Shown here: in pieces, positions 1 to 8,131 of the stretch
Layout: every line of letters starts with the position of its first letter
How positions within the stretch are numbered: position 1 is the first letter of the stretch
NCBI GenBank assembly: GCA_025937835.1
Contig: JAICQO010000017.1
Span: forward strand, 1-64,000
Length of the DNA stretch: 64,000 bases
Origin: Polyangiaceae bacterium
GTDB taxonomy: Bacteria; Myxococcota_A; Polyangia; Polyangiales; Polyangiaceae
Reading direction: 5' to 3'
Translations under genes and position numbers: made by a program
The notes under the pieces: generated by a model
What the model saw: only the letters and a program-made list of their open reading frames with translations
What the model was told of the DNA's origin: nothing
Database searches by the model: none

Positions 1-61
1 AGCGTTCGGGGGTTGGCGACGAGCCGCCCTCGATGACCTTCCGCCGGTCGGGTTTACTTCT

Positions 62-2575
62 ATGCGCTTCCGCGATCCCCTCAGATTTGTCCTGCCGCTC
101 TGGGCGTTGGCTGGTTGCAGCTCGCCCCCGACCGAGCGCCCCCGCGGCATCGACCCGCCGCCTCCGCCGAATGGCGGCAGCGGTGGCAGCGGCGCTGGTA
201 GCTCCGTCGTGCAAGGCGGCATCGTCGGTAGCGGCGCCACTGGCGTCACGGTAGGCGGCAAGCCGTCCAGCGTCTGCGAGACGATGCCGGACCTCGAGCA
301 GTGCAAGCTCGTGCCCGAGGAGCCGGCTTGCGGCGACGGCCTGATCAACGTGCCCGAGCCGCCCGAAGATTGCGACGACGGCAACAGCAAGCCCGGGGAT
401 GGCTGCTCCGGCACCTGCAAGGTCGAGAGGTATTTCAAGTGCGAGACCCCGGGTCAGCCCTGCGTCTCTACGATCGTCTGCGGCGACGGCGTGGTGGGGC
501 CGGGCGAGGCCTGCGACGACGGCAACGTGGAATCGGGCGACGGTTGCGCCGAGGCCTGCAACCTGGTCGAGAAGGGGTTTTCGTGCCGGGTTCCCGGCCA
601 GAAATGCGTTCAGGTCTACACCTGCGGCGATGGCACGGTGGATCCCAACGAGGGCTGCGACGACGGGAACCGCGACGCGGAAGACGGTTGCGATCCGCGC
701 TGTCGGATCGAGACCGGGTTCAAGTGCCAGGGTGCGCCGAGCACGTGTTCGCCGACCAAGTGCGGCGACAAGGTGCAGGAGGGCGCCGAGAGCTGCGACG
801 ACGGCAACACGCTGCCGTTCGACGGCTGTAGCCCGACCTGCCGCGCCGAACCGAACTGCAGCGGCGGCGCCTGCGTTTCGAAGTGCGGCGACGGCATCGT
901 GCTCGACGAAGAGTGCGACGACGGCAACCTGCGCGACGGCGACGGCTGCTCGAGCGAGTGCAAGGAAGAAGAGTCGTTCAGCTGCACGAACGCCGACAAG
1001 TGCGTCGAGATCGACGGCAAGTGCACGATGACCGTGCCGGCGATCTTCCGCGACTTCAACCGCGACTTCGCGGATTGCGAGCCCGCCGAGAACAACCACG
1101 CCGTGATCCCGGGTATCGTCCAGAACGAGCTCGACGCGGACGGGAAGCCCGTCTACGCGATGGCTGGCGGGAAAACGCTGGCCACGGGCGGCATCACCTC
1201 GAAGGCGACGTTCGCGAACTGGTACCGCGACGTCGGCGGCAACACCAACCGCACCATCCCCGGCTCGATCCTGCTCTGGGCGAAGGCCGCCGACGGCAAG
1301 GGCGCCGAGGGCTACGTGAACCGCTGGGGCCCGAACGGCGAGCAGTGGGTGGGCCTGATGGAGTTCGACGCCAAGGGCGGCGAGATCCAGCCGGCCTGGT
1401 GCGGGACGTCCGGCGTCGAGCTCGATCCCGTGACCGGCGACCCGGCCCCGACGTGCATGGCCTGCACGGCGCCCGATCAGTGCAACGAGAACCCCGATCC
1501 GCGCTGCACGATCGACGATCCGACGACCCAGAAATGTCTGGATCGCTGCACCGTGCAGGACCCGAACTCGATGAACCAGTGCGTGGTCACCGAGACGCGC
1601 TACGACGGAAACCCGGTGTTCTTCCCGATCGACGGGGCGATGGGAGCGCTCACGCCGGCCGGCATGTACGCAGCCGGCGAGATCCCGCCGCAATACGGCT
1701 GGAACTTCAAGGCCGAGGGCGTCGCGATCCAGGGGCTAGAGAACGCGGGCTATCCGGTGCCGATGGGCGCCTACCGCGCGACCCACAACTTCCATTTCAC
1801 GACCGAAGTCCGCTACTGGTTCCTGTTCGACGGTCAGACCGAGATGAAGCTCGACTTCACCGGGGACGACGACGTCTGGGTGTTCCTGAATCGGCGGCTC
1901 GCGGTCGATCTCGGTGGCTGGCACGTGCCGGTCCCAGGCAGCGTGACCATCACGGCCACCGGCATCGAGACCTGCGCTGCCGTCGGCGCCGACCCGTACC
2001 GACTGGTCTGTGACGACAGCACGCTCGCGGACTACGGGATAGAAGCCGGCAAGGTCTACGAGATCTCCGTGTTCCACGCCGAGCGCAAGGAGAAGGGCTC
2101 GTCCTTCCAGCTCACGCTCAGTGGTTTCAACCAGCTCCCGAGCGACTGCACCACCAACTGCGGCGACGGTGAGGTCGCTCCCGGAGAAGAGTGCGACGAC
2201 GGCGCCGAGAACACCGGGGACTACAACCACTGCAGTCCTTCGTGCACGCTCGGGCCGCGCTGCGGCGACGGGATCAAGCAGGCCGAATACGACGAGGCCT
2301 GCGACGACATCAACGACGGCTCGTACGGCAACTGCGCCCCCGATTGCCAGCTCGGTCCGCGCTGTGGAGACGGCGTCGTTCAACCCGAGCACGAGGCTTG
2401 CGACGACGGCGTGAACGACGGTGGTTACGGCGAGTGCTCACCCGGCTGTGTGCTCGGCCCGATCTGCGGGGACGGCAAGCTCCAGGCGGAGTACGAGATC
2501 TGCGATGACGGCAACAACGTTGACAAGGACGGGTGCAGCGCCGCCTGCAAGCGCGAAATCAAGCCGCCCGATTGA
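62..2575 (+). CDS. Cys-rich DUF4215 / fibro-slime lipoprotein
   Basis: Predicted surface lipoprotein of 837 residues. The N-terminus is a short signal peptide with a lipobox (LAGC, Cys at about residue 19), followed by a Gly/Ser-rich linker. Residues about 95-315 hold five cysteine-rich repeats of the form CGDG...CDDGN...GDGC..C, the DUF4215 'myxococcus cysteine-rich' repeat. Residues about 321-690 match a fibro-slime domain: it opens with a VPAIFRDF-type segment and ends with a block containing FTGDDDVWVFLN, DLGGWH and YEISVFHAER. Four more Cys-rich repeats close the protein. Known: both domains are frequent in secreted myxobacterial proteins. Inference: a surface-anchored adhesion or matrix protein, possibly calcium-binding through the CDDGN loops. 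No obvious operon partner; the next gene is convergent. Confidence 0.85.
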   Translation: MRFRDPLRFVLPLWALAGCSSPPTERPRGIDPPPPPNGGSGGSGAGSSVVQGGIVGSGATGVTVGGKPSSVCETMPDLEQCKLVPEEPACGDGLINVPEPPEDCDDGNSKPGDGCSGTCKVERYFKCETPGQPCVSTIVCGDGVVGPGEACDDGNVESGDGCAEACNLVEKGFSCRVPGQKCVQVYTCGDGTVDPNEGCDDGNRDAEDGCDPRCRIETGFKCQGAPSTCSPTKCGDKVQEGAESCDDGNTLPFDGCSPTCRAEPNCSGGACVSKCGDGIVLDEECDDGNLRDGDGCSSECKEEESFSCTNADKCVEIDGKCTMTVPAIFRDFNRDFADCEPAENNHAVIPGIVQNELDADGKPVYAMAGGKTLATGGITSKATFANWYRDVGGNTNRTIPGSILLWAKAADGKGAEGYVNRWGPNGEQWVGLMEFDAKGGEIQPAWCGTSGVELDPVTGDPAPTCMACTAPDQCNENPDPRCTIDDPTTQKCLDRCTVQDPNSMNQCVVTETRYDGNPVFFPIDGAMGALTPAGMYAAGEIPPQYGWNFKAEGVAIQGLENAGYPVPMGAYRATHNFHFTTEVRYWFLFDGQTEMKLDFTGDDDVWVFLNRRLAVDLGGWHVPVPGSVTITATGIETCAAVGADPYRLVCDDSTLADYGIEAGKVYEISVFHAERKEKGSSFQLTLSGFNQLPSDCTTNCGDGEVAPGEECDDGAENTGDYNHCSPSCTLGPRCGDGIKQAEYDEACDDINDGSYGNCAPDCQLGPRCGDGVVQPEHEACDDGVNDGGYGECSPGCVLGPICGDGKLQAEYEICDDGNNVDKDGCSAACKREIKPPD

Positions 2576-2605
2576 TGCGGCCGCGCGCGCGCTCCGTCGC
2601 GGAGA

Positions 2606-2968
2606 TCAGCTCGAGGGCTCGGTCTGAACGTCGTACAGACCGAGCGCGCGATTGGCGGTGAAGCGAATGCGCCCGGCGATCGCCTCTTCGTCCTGGATAT
2701 CGTGGGCGAGGGCGATCACGTCGGTCAGGGCATGGCGCGCCGCGCGGAGCTCTGCGAGCAGCCAGCGCACGTCGACCGCCGAAGGCTCGACGCCGCCGGA
2801 CAGCGCGCGTTCGATGTCGCGGGCGCGCCACTCGACGAGCACGGCACGCGACGGCAAGAAGCCGGCTCCGCCGCAATCAGGGCAATCAGCGGGGCCGAAA
2901 TCGGTGGGGACCTCGCCTGCCCCGCCGCAACTCGAACAGCTCGGAGCCCGGGACGCCGTTGGGGTCAT
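2606..2968 (-). CDS. Small protein with paired CxxCGGAG zinc-ribbon-like motif
   Basis: A 120-residue cytoplasmic protein. Residues about 11-36 hold two DnaJ-like zinc-binding knuckles (CSSCGGAG and CPDCGGAG), each with the CxxCxGxG spacing of the DnaJ zinc finger; only one pair is present, enough for one Zn site. The rest is predicted helical and charged, with no recognised domain. I start it at the ATG whose complement is 2966-2968, because the 75 codons upstream in the same frame are low-complexity and would run into the promoter of the divergent FHA gene. Function unknown; a zinc-stabilised structural or chaperone-related role is only an inference. Confidence 0.6.
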   Translation of the reverse strand: MTPTASRAPSCSSCGGAGEVPTDFGPADCPDCGGAGFLPSRAVLVEWRARDIERALSGGVEPSAVDVRWLLAELRAARHALTDVIALAHDIQDEEAIAGRIRFTANRALGLYDVQTEPSS

Positions 2969-3156
2969 CGGAGCGTCGTTTACCACATCCCGAGGTGTGT
3001 TCGAGCTCGGCTTGCGCTGCAAAGTGCCGGTTGCCCAGTTCGGCCCCGGTGCGAGGGAGGCCTGTTTCCCGCGCTCTGGCGCGCGGTACGAGTCCGGACT
3101 TGATCGGGCCGGATCGCGGCCCCTAGATTGAGGGTCCCCCTCGCGGGCCCGAGCCA

Positions 3157-4074
3157 ATGGCGCTCCTTTTCGATCCAAAGATCCAGCGGACATTTGCCGT
3201 CGAACCCGAGCTGATGATCGGCCGCGCCTGGTTGTGCGGGTTGCGCCTGGACCGCCCGTACGTGTCCGCTCACCACGCGACGATCCGCTGGGCAGGCACG
3301 CACTGGGAGGTCCGCGATCTGGGCAGCCGCAACGGCACGTTCCTGAACGGCGCCCAGCTTCAGCCGGGCCGCGCCTACGCGCTCACGAGCGGCGCGGAGC
3401 TCGCGTTCGGTCAGCGCGCGGAGTCGTTCCGCATGACCGATGACGGCCCGCCTCAAGCGATGGCGATCCCGCTGGACGGCGGCGAGGCGCTGGTAGTCGA
3501 AAAGGACGTGCTCGGCATCCCGTCCGAGAGCGACCCCGAGGCCAGCCTGTATCGCGATGTCGACGGGCTGTGGAAGCTCGAGGATCTCGAGGGCAACCTG
3601 ACCGTGCTCGAGAACCACCGCACCTTCGACGTGGCCTCGCGAACCTGGCGCTTCTCGTGTCCAGAGGTCGTGGGGTCGACCTCGGCGGGCGGCTACCTGC
3701 AGCTCCCGAAGCCGGTCGTGCTGCGCTTCTCCGTGTCTCGTGACGAAGAGCACGTCGAGCTCTTCGCCGAGCACGACGGCCGCGGCATCGATCTCGGCAG
3801 CCGGACGCACAACTACATCTTGCTCACTCTGGCGCGGCTCCGGCTCGAAGACGTGAAAAACCAGGTGGACGACGCGGGCTGCGGCTGGGTCTACCAGGAA
3901 GACCTGTTGAAGGGTCTCGCCACCACGGCCACCCAGCTCAACATCGACATTTTCCGGATCCGGCAGCACTTCGCCAAGGCGGGGCTCGGGGACGCCCTGA
4001 ACGTGATCGAGCGTCGCCCCCGCACCAAGCAGCTGCGAATCGGCACGGCGAACCTGCAAATCGGCCAGCTTTGA
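3157..4074 (+). CDS. FHA-domain transcriptional regulator with C-terminal winged helix
   Basis: A 305-residue soluble protein. Residues about 15-95 form an FHA phosphothreonine-binding domain with its hallmark residues: MIGR near 20-23, SAHHATI near 37-43 and DLGSRNGTFLNG near 54-65. After a middle segment of unknown fold, residues about 205-300 read like an OmpR-type winged helix: a helical LLTLARL stretch, GWVYQEDLL, then LNIDIFRIRQHF and a closing IERR...LRIG hairpin. Known: FHA domains read Ser/Thr-kinase phosphosites, and an FHA/winged-helix combination occurs in EmbR in a different order. Inference: a DNA-binding regulator controlled by a Ser/Thr kinase. It is divergent from the small zinc-ribbon gene and lies upstream of another regulator on the same strand. 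Confidence 0.75.
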   Translation: MALLFDPKIQRTFAVEPELMIGRAWLCGLRLDRPYVSAHHATIRWAGTHWEVRDLGSRNGTFLNGAQLQPGRAYALTSGAELAFGQRAESFRMTDDGPPQAMAIPLDGGEALVVEKDVLGIPSESDPEASLYRDVDGLWKLEDLEGNLTVLENHRTFDVASRTWRFSCPEVVGSTSAGGYLQLPKPVVLRFSVSRDEEHVELFAEHDGRGIDLGSRTHNYILLTLARLRLEDVKNQVDDAGCGWVYQEDLLKGLATTATQLNIDIFRIRQHFAKAGLGDALNVIERRPRTKQLRIGTANLQIGQL

Positions 4075-4160
4075 CCGAAGAATTTCGCTGAAATCGCGGG
4101 CGAGGCCGGGCACGGTCCGGTTTTCCAGGCTTTCGGCCGATCGCGGTCGATGAAATTGGC

Positions 4161-4178
4161 TGTAATCGCGTGTAATCG
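4161..4178. promoter_or_regulatory. Direct repeat TGTAATCG x2, 10-bp period, possible operator
   Basis: Two exact copies of TGTAATCG (4161-4168 and 4171-4178) are spaced exactly one helical turn apart in the leader of the LuxR-type regulator that starts at 4252. A repeat on the same DNA face is the usual form of a site bound cooperatively by HTH proteins, so autoregulation is an attractive inference. No strong -35/-10 pair is visible around it. The local sequence is AT-richer than the flanking genes, as expected for a promoter. Confidence 0.35.
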
Positions 4179-4251
4179 ACGAATTTTGGGGTTCCCGCTT
4201 AGATGGGTTCGTTCGGGTGAGTCCACAGACCGCAACAACCGGAGCGACCCC

Positions 4252-5187
4252 ATGAAGCGCCTAGACGACATCCCTGGATCAATCGACACCGACAGCGCTG
4301 AGATCCGCGCCATCGCTGCGGGCGCGGACGACGCGAGCGGGCAGAGCCTGCCGCTCGCCGAACTGTGGAAGCTGCTCGTGACCGGCGCCGTACGCATCGT
4401 CGATACCTTCCACACCGACCAGCGCTGCTACCTGACCCTGGCGGCGCCCGCGACCCTCGGCAGAGCGCCTCGGCGGCTGTCGGCGCGCAAGGTCGTCACG
4501 CTCCAGCGCATCCTGCTGGGTGAACGTCAGAAGTCGGTCGCGCTCGACTGCAACCTCGCGGCGTCGACGATCGCGCTCACCGTCGCCGAGTGTTTGCGAA
4601 CGCTGGGCCTCGACAGCCGGACTGCGCGCGTGCCGTCGCTCGTGGTGCTCGCGGCGCATGCGTCGCGCGGCCTCACCGACGTGCTCGATTGCCGCGTCAG
4701 CGACTTCGCCTTGCCGGCGACCGAGGCCGGACAGAACCCTCGCCCCTATCGCGTCGTCAGCGTCGCTCGACCGGACCTCGATCTCGGACCCGCGCTTTCT
4801 GCGGCCGAGTACGCCGTGGCTCGCTTGCTCGTCGAGGGCAAGAGCTACGCCGAGATGGCGCTGCTGCGCGGGACCTCGGTGCGAACCGTGGCGAATCAGG
4901 TCGCGTCCGTATTCCAGAAGGTCGGTGTGTCCGGGCGCTCCGAATTCTTGAGCTCGCTGGTCCGTTCGCCGCGCTTCGCTGCGATGAGCACCGAATCCAT
5001 CACGGAGCTCGCTCGCATGCCCGAGCCCGCGCCAGCGCCGGCACAGCGGGCGATCCCGCGCTCGCTGCGCAGCGTGCGTCTTGCCGAAACGCCTGCGCCA
5101 ATCTGGGACGCGGCGCCCCGTCTCGAGCAGGGACCGAATTCCGCACCGCTCTCGTCCCGCGTGAATCGCGCGCTGGTAGCTCAGTGA
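4252..5187 (+). CDS. LuxR-type regulator with two tandem HTH regions
   Basis: A 311-residue protein. Residues about 181-240 are a canonical LuxR/GerE HTH: LSAAEYAVARLLVEGKSYAEMA, then a TSVRTVANQV recognition helix and a K-VGVSGR tail. Residues about 75-122 repeat the same layout in diverged form: LSARKVVTLQRILLGERQKSVA, then STIALTVAECLRTLGL. No receiver or autoinducer-binding domain is seen. The ATG at 4252 is preferred over an in-frame ATG at 4150 because GGAG stands 8 nt before it and the upstream codons overlap the repeat-bearing leader. Inference: a constitutively dimeric or two-site DNA-binding regulator. Its target is unknown. Confidence 0.7.
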   Translation: MKRLDDIPGSIDTDSAEIRAIAAGADDASGQSLPLAELWKLLVTGAVRIVDTFHTDQRCYLTLAAPATLGRAPRRLSARKVVTLQRILLGERQKSVALDCNLAASTIALTVAECLRTLGLDSRTARVPSLVVLAAHASRGLTDVLDCRVSDFALPATEAGQNPRPYRVVSVARPDLDLGPALSAAEYAVARLLVEGKSYAEMALLRGTSVRTVANQVASVFQKVGVSGRSEFLSSLVRSPRFAAMSTESITELARMPEPAPAPAQRAIPRSLRSVRLAETPAPIWDAAPRLEQGPNSAPLSSRVNRALVAQ

Positions 5188-5223
5188 AGAGTGCTTCCCA
5201 ACGCAGCTGCTGATTTTATAAGT

Positions 5224-5240
5224 CGTGCCGCCCGGGCACG
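5224..5240 (+). terminator. Hairpin after LuxR-type gene
   Basis: Perfect 6-bp stem CGTGCC/GGCACG (5224-5229 with 5235-5240) closing a 5-nt loop, 37 nt beyond the stop of the LuxR-type regulator. There is no T run, so it is at best a weak or factor-assisted terminator. Confidence 0.3.
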
Positions 5241-5332
5241 AAGCGCGGAAAGCGCAATCCTCCGCACGCTGCAGAATTGCGGTGTACGCGGTCTCGCGTG
5301 CGGAGCCCTGGACTCGGAGTTATCGTGCGCCG

Positions 5333-5836
5333 ATGCGAATGAAGGCGCGCTTCGGCGTTTCGGCGTTAGCGGTGTGGCTCCTGCTCGGGTGTTCCTCGCA
5401 GCCGCCGCCGAAATCGCAAGACAGCGCGCTGCTCGGCGACGTGATGCCGAGCTTCGAAACCCGAACGCTGAACGGCAACCCGCTGTTCAGCGGCGCGTAT
5501 CAGGGCCGTCGCGTGGTGGTGAGCTTCGTCGCGAGTGATTGCGACGCCTGCGACGAGACTCTCCAAGCTGCGCAGGGCATGTACGCGGACTTGAGCGACG
5601 TGGTGGTGGTCGGCGTGTTCGGACCGAACGAGACGGCAGACGCCAACCTGACCGTGCAACAGAACGAGCTGCGCTTCCCCGTGGTGGTCGATGAAAACGG
5701 GAAAATTGCGGAGCTCTTCCGGGTCGCGGAGCGGCCCACGACCTTCGTCGCCGACGGCTACGGACGCGTGCAGTGGGTCGGCGGCGCCGGGCTGACTCAG
5801 GATCAGCTCACGTCTGCCGTGCAGAGCGTGGACTGA
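5333..5836 (+). CDS. Thioredoxin-fold (TlpA/AhpC-like) lipoprotein
   Basis: Predicted lipoprotein of 167 residues: signal peptide ending in a lipobox (LLLGC near residue 20), then a thioredoxin-like fold. The segment PSFETRTLNG opens the fold, and VVVSFVASDCDACDET carries a CxxC redox pair (CDAC) where thioredoxins have WCxxC. PTTFVADGYGRVQWVGG supplies the cis-Pro strand. Known: membrane-anchored TlpA/ResA proteins reduce periplasmic disulfides or help cytochrome maturation. Inference: an exported thiol-disulfide or peroxide-handling protein; the Asp-Cys in place of Trp-Cys is slightly unusual. ATG 5333 or 5339 could both serve as start. It is convergent with the GH3 gene, only 5 nt apart. 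Confidence 0.75.
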   Translation: MRMKARFGVSALAVWLLLGCSSQPPPKSQDSALLGDVMPSFETRTLNGNPLFSGAYQGRRVVVSFVASDCDACDETLQAAQGMYADLSDVVVVGVFGPNETADANLTVQQNELRFPVVVDENGKIAELFRVAERPTTFVADGYGRVQWVGGAGLTQDQLTSAVQSVD

Positions 5837-5841
5837 ACCGC

Positions 5842-8022
5842 TCAGTACGATAGTTCGCGGCGCTGCCCGCCGAGCTCGAACTCGGCGCTGAGCGGCGCGC
5901 GGCCCATCAGCTCCACACTGCGCGCGTCCGGTTGGCTGCCGCCGACGTAGACTCGGAAGCGTCCGGGCTCGAGCACGCGCTTGCCGTCGTCGTCGATCAA
6001 GCTCAGGTCTTTGTCGGTGAGGCGGAACTGGACGCGCCGGGACTCGCCCGGGCCGAGCGCGATGCGCTGGAACCCGCGCAGGCTATGGATCGGCTGGACC
6101 GACGACGCCTCGAGGTCCTTGAGATAGAGCTGCACCACCTCTTCACCCTGGGCCTTGCCGGTGTTCCGGACCGTGACGTCGATCTCGAGCGGCTGGCTGC
6201 CATCGGTTTGCGCGCTCGAGAGCTTCAGGTTCGAATACTCGAAGGTGGTGAAGGAAAGCCCGAATCCGAACGGGTAGAGCGGTGAGTGCTCGAGGTAGCG
6301 GTAGGTGCGTCCCTTCATCCGGTAATCCGCGAAGTCCGGCACATCGCCGATGCTGCGCGGGAAGGTGAGGGGGAGGCGGGCGCCGGGGTTGTAATCGCCG
6401 AACAGCACGTCGGCGAGGGCGGTGCCGCCCTCTTGCCCGGGGTACCAGGCATGGACGATGGCATCCACGTGATCCTGGGCCCAGTTGATGCCGAGCGCGC
6501 TGCCCGCGATCAGCACGAGCACCGTCGGCTTGCCGAGCGCCACGAGCTGCTCCAGCAGCACCTCCTGCAAGCCCGTCAGCGACAGATTCAGTTTGTCGCC
6601 CGCGGCTTCCGAGTTGCTGGCGTCGCCCTGCTCGCCCTCGATCTCGGCGGAGAGTCCGAGACAGGCGACGATCACGTCTGCGCGCGAGGCCATGCTCACG
6701 GCTTCGGAGAGGTTACCGGCGCGGCTCAACCCGTCCGTCGCGGTGCCGAGCAGCTTGCAGCCATCGGTGTACCAGACCTTCGTCTCGGGTGAGACTTTGG
6801 CGCGGATGCCGTCGAGCGGCGTCACGGCTTCGGACGGCACTCCGTAGTAATTCGCCACCAACACGTGCTTGTCGTACGCGTTTGGCCCGATCACCGCGAT
6901 GCTGCGCAGGGTCTTCGGCAGCGGCAGTAGATTGTTCTTGTTCTTGAGCAGCACGATCGACTCGCGCGCTGCGCGGAGCGAAAGGGCTCGGTGCTCGGTC
7001 GAGTCGTTGACCTCGTACGGGATCGACGCGAACGGCACGCGCTCCGGCGGATCGAACATGCCGAGCAGCATCCGCGCGCGAAACAGGCGGCGCAGGCAGA
7101 TGTCCAGATCTGCTTCGGAGATCAAGCCTTGCTCGACCGCGGCCGGGATGTGCTCGTAGGTGCAACCGCAGTTCAGATCGCAGCCGGCCTTGACCGCCAT
7201 GGCTGCCGACTCTTCCCAGGTCTTCGTGACCTGGTGGTGCTCGTGAAAATCGCGGATCGCCCAGCAGTCGCTGACCACGTAGCCCTCGAACCCCCACTCC
7301 TCGCGCAGGATGCGCTGGAGCAGCGTGATGCTGCCGGAGCAGGGCTCGCCGTTCGTGCGGTTGTAGGCGGACATCACGCTGTGGGCGCCTGCCTCGGTCA
7401 CGCAAGCGTGGAAGGCGGGCAGGTAGGTTTCGCGTAGGTCTTTCGGGCTCGTGACGGCATCGAAGCTGTGTCGCAGCCCTTCCGGGCCGCTGTGAACGGC
7501 GAAATGCTTCGGCGTGGCGACGAGCTTCAGGTACTTCGGATCGTCTCCCTGCAGCCCGCGGCAGAAGGCGACGCCGAGCCGCGCCGTGAGGTGCGGGCAC
7601 TCGCCATACGTCTCGTGGCCGCGCCCCCAGCGTGGATCGCGAAAGATGTTGATGTTCGGGCTCCAGAAGGTGAGCCCCTTGTACATTCCGTAGTCGCCCT
7701 GGCGCAGGTACTCGTGGTGCTTCGCGCGCGCCTCGTCCGAGATCGCGACCGCGATCCGCTCGAGCAGCGGCGCGTTCCAGGTCGCGGCGAGCCCGATGGC
7801 TTGCGGAAACACGGTCGCAACACCGGCCCGCGCCACGCCGTGCAGACACTCGTTCCAGTAGTTGTGTGCCGGGATGCCGAGCCGCGGGACGGCCGGCGCC
7901 TCGTGCAACATTTGTTTCGCCTTCTCGGCCAGCGTCAGGCGTGAAACCAGATCGGCGACGCGCGCGTCGATGTCCAGGTCGGGATCGTGAAACGGGAACG
8001 CGAAGTTCGAGGGTGCGGACAC
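5842..8022 (-). CDS. Glycoside hydrolase family 3 (beta-glucosidase/xylosidase type)
   Basis: A 726-residue GH3 enzyme. The N-terminal TIM-barrel contains WSPNINIFRDPRWGRGHETYGE and the VATPKHFAVHS and SAYNRTNG signatures. The nucleophile is Asp252 in VVSDCWAI. The second alpha/beta domain contains GPNA and VLIAGSALGINWAQ, with YPGQEGG. A C-terminal fibronectin-III-like domain follows (LTFPRSIGDVPDF onward, about 560-726). The pattern is closest to GH3 xylosidase/glucosidase proteins that remove terminal sugars from beta-linked oligosaccharides. There is no signal peptide, so it should act in the cytoplasm on imported sugars. The start is GTG with GAAGGAG 10 nt upstream. It is not linked to a sugar transporter here. 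Confidence 0.9.
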   Translation of the reverse strand: MSAPSNFAFPFHDPDLDIDARVADLVSRLTLAEKAKQMLHEAPAVPRLGIPAHNYWNECLHGVARAGVATVFPQAIGLAATWNAPLLERIAVAISDEARAKHHEYLRQGDYGMYKGLTFWSPNINIFRDPRWGRGHETYGECPHLTARLGVAFCRGLQGDDPKYLKLVATPKHFAVHSGPEGLRHSFDAVTSPKDLRETYLPAFHACVTEAGAHSVMSAYNRTNGEPCSGSITLLQRILREEWGFEGYVVSDCWAIRDFHEHHQVTKTWEESAAMAVKAGCDLNCGCTYEHIPAAVEQGLISEADLDICLRRLFRARMLLGMFDPPERVPFASIPYEVNDSTEHRALSLRAARESIVLLKNKNNLLPLPKTLRSIAVIGPNAYDKHVLVANYYGVPSEAVTPLDGIRAKVSPETKVWYTDGCKLLGTATDGLSRAGNLSEAVSMASRADVIVACLGLSAEIEGEQGDASNSEAAGDKLNLSLTGLQEVLLEQLVALGKPTVLVLIAGSALGINWAQDHVDAIVHAWYPGQEGGTALADVLFGDYNPGARLPLTFPRSIGDVPDFADYRMKGRTYRYLEHSPLYPFGFGLSFTTFEYSNLKLSSAQTDGSQPLEIDVTVRNTGKAQGEEVVQLYLKDLEASSVQPIHSLRGFQRIALGPGESRRVQFRLTDKDLSLIDDDGKRVLEPGRFRVYVGGSQPDARSVELMGRAPLSAEFELGGQRRELSY

Positions 8023-8131
8023 GTTGGGGCGACTCCTTCAGCCAGTCGGGGGCGGCCAACTACAGCCCACCTGCAGCGCGGGTCAAACGCTGCTTGGGCC
8101 GGGCTGCGGGCCGGAGTGTGGCATTCAAGCC

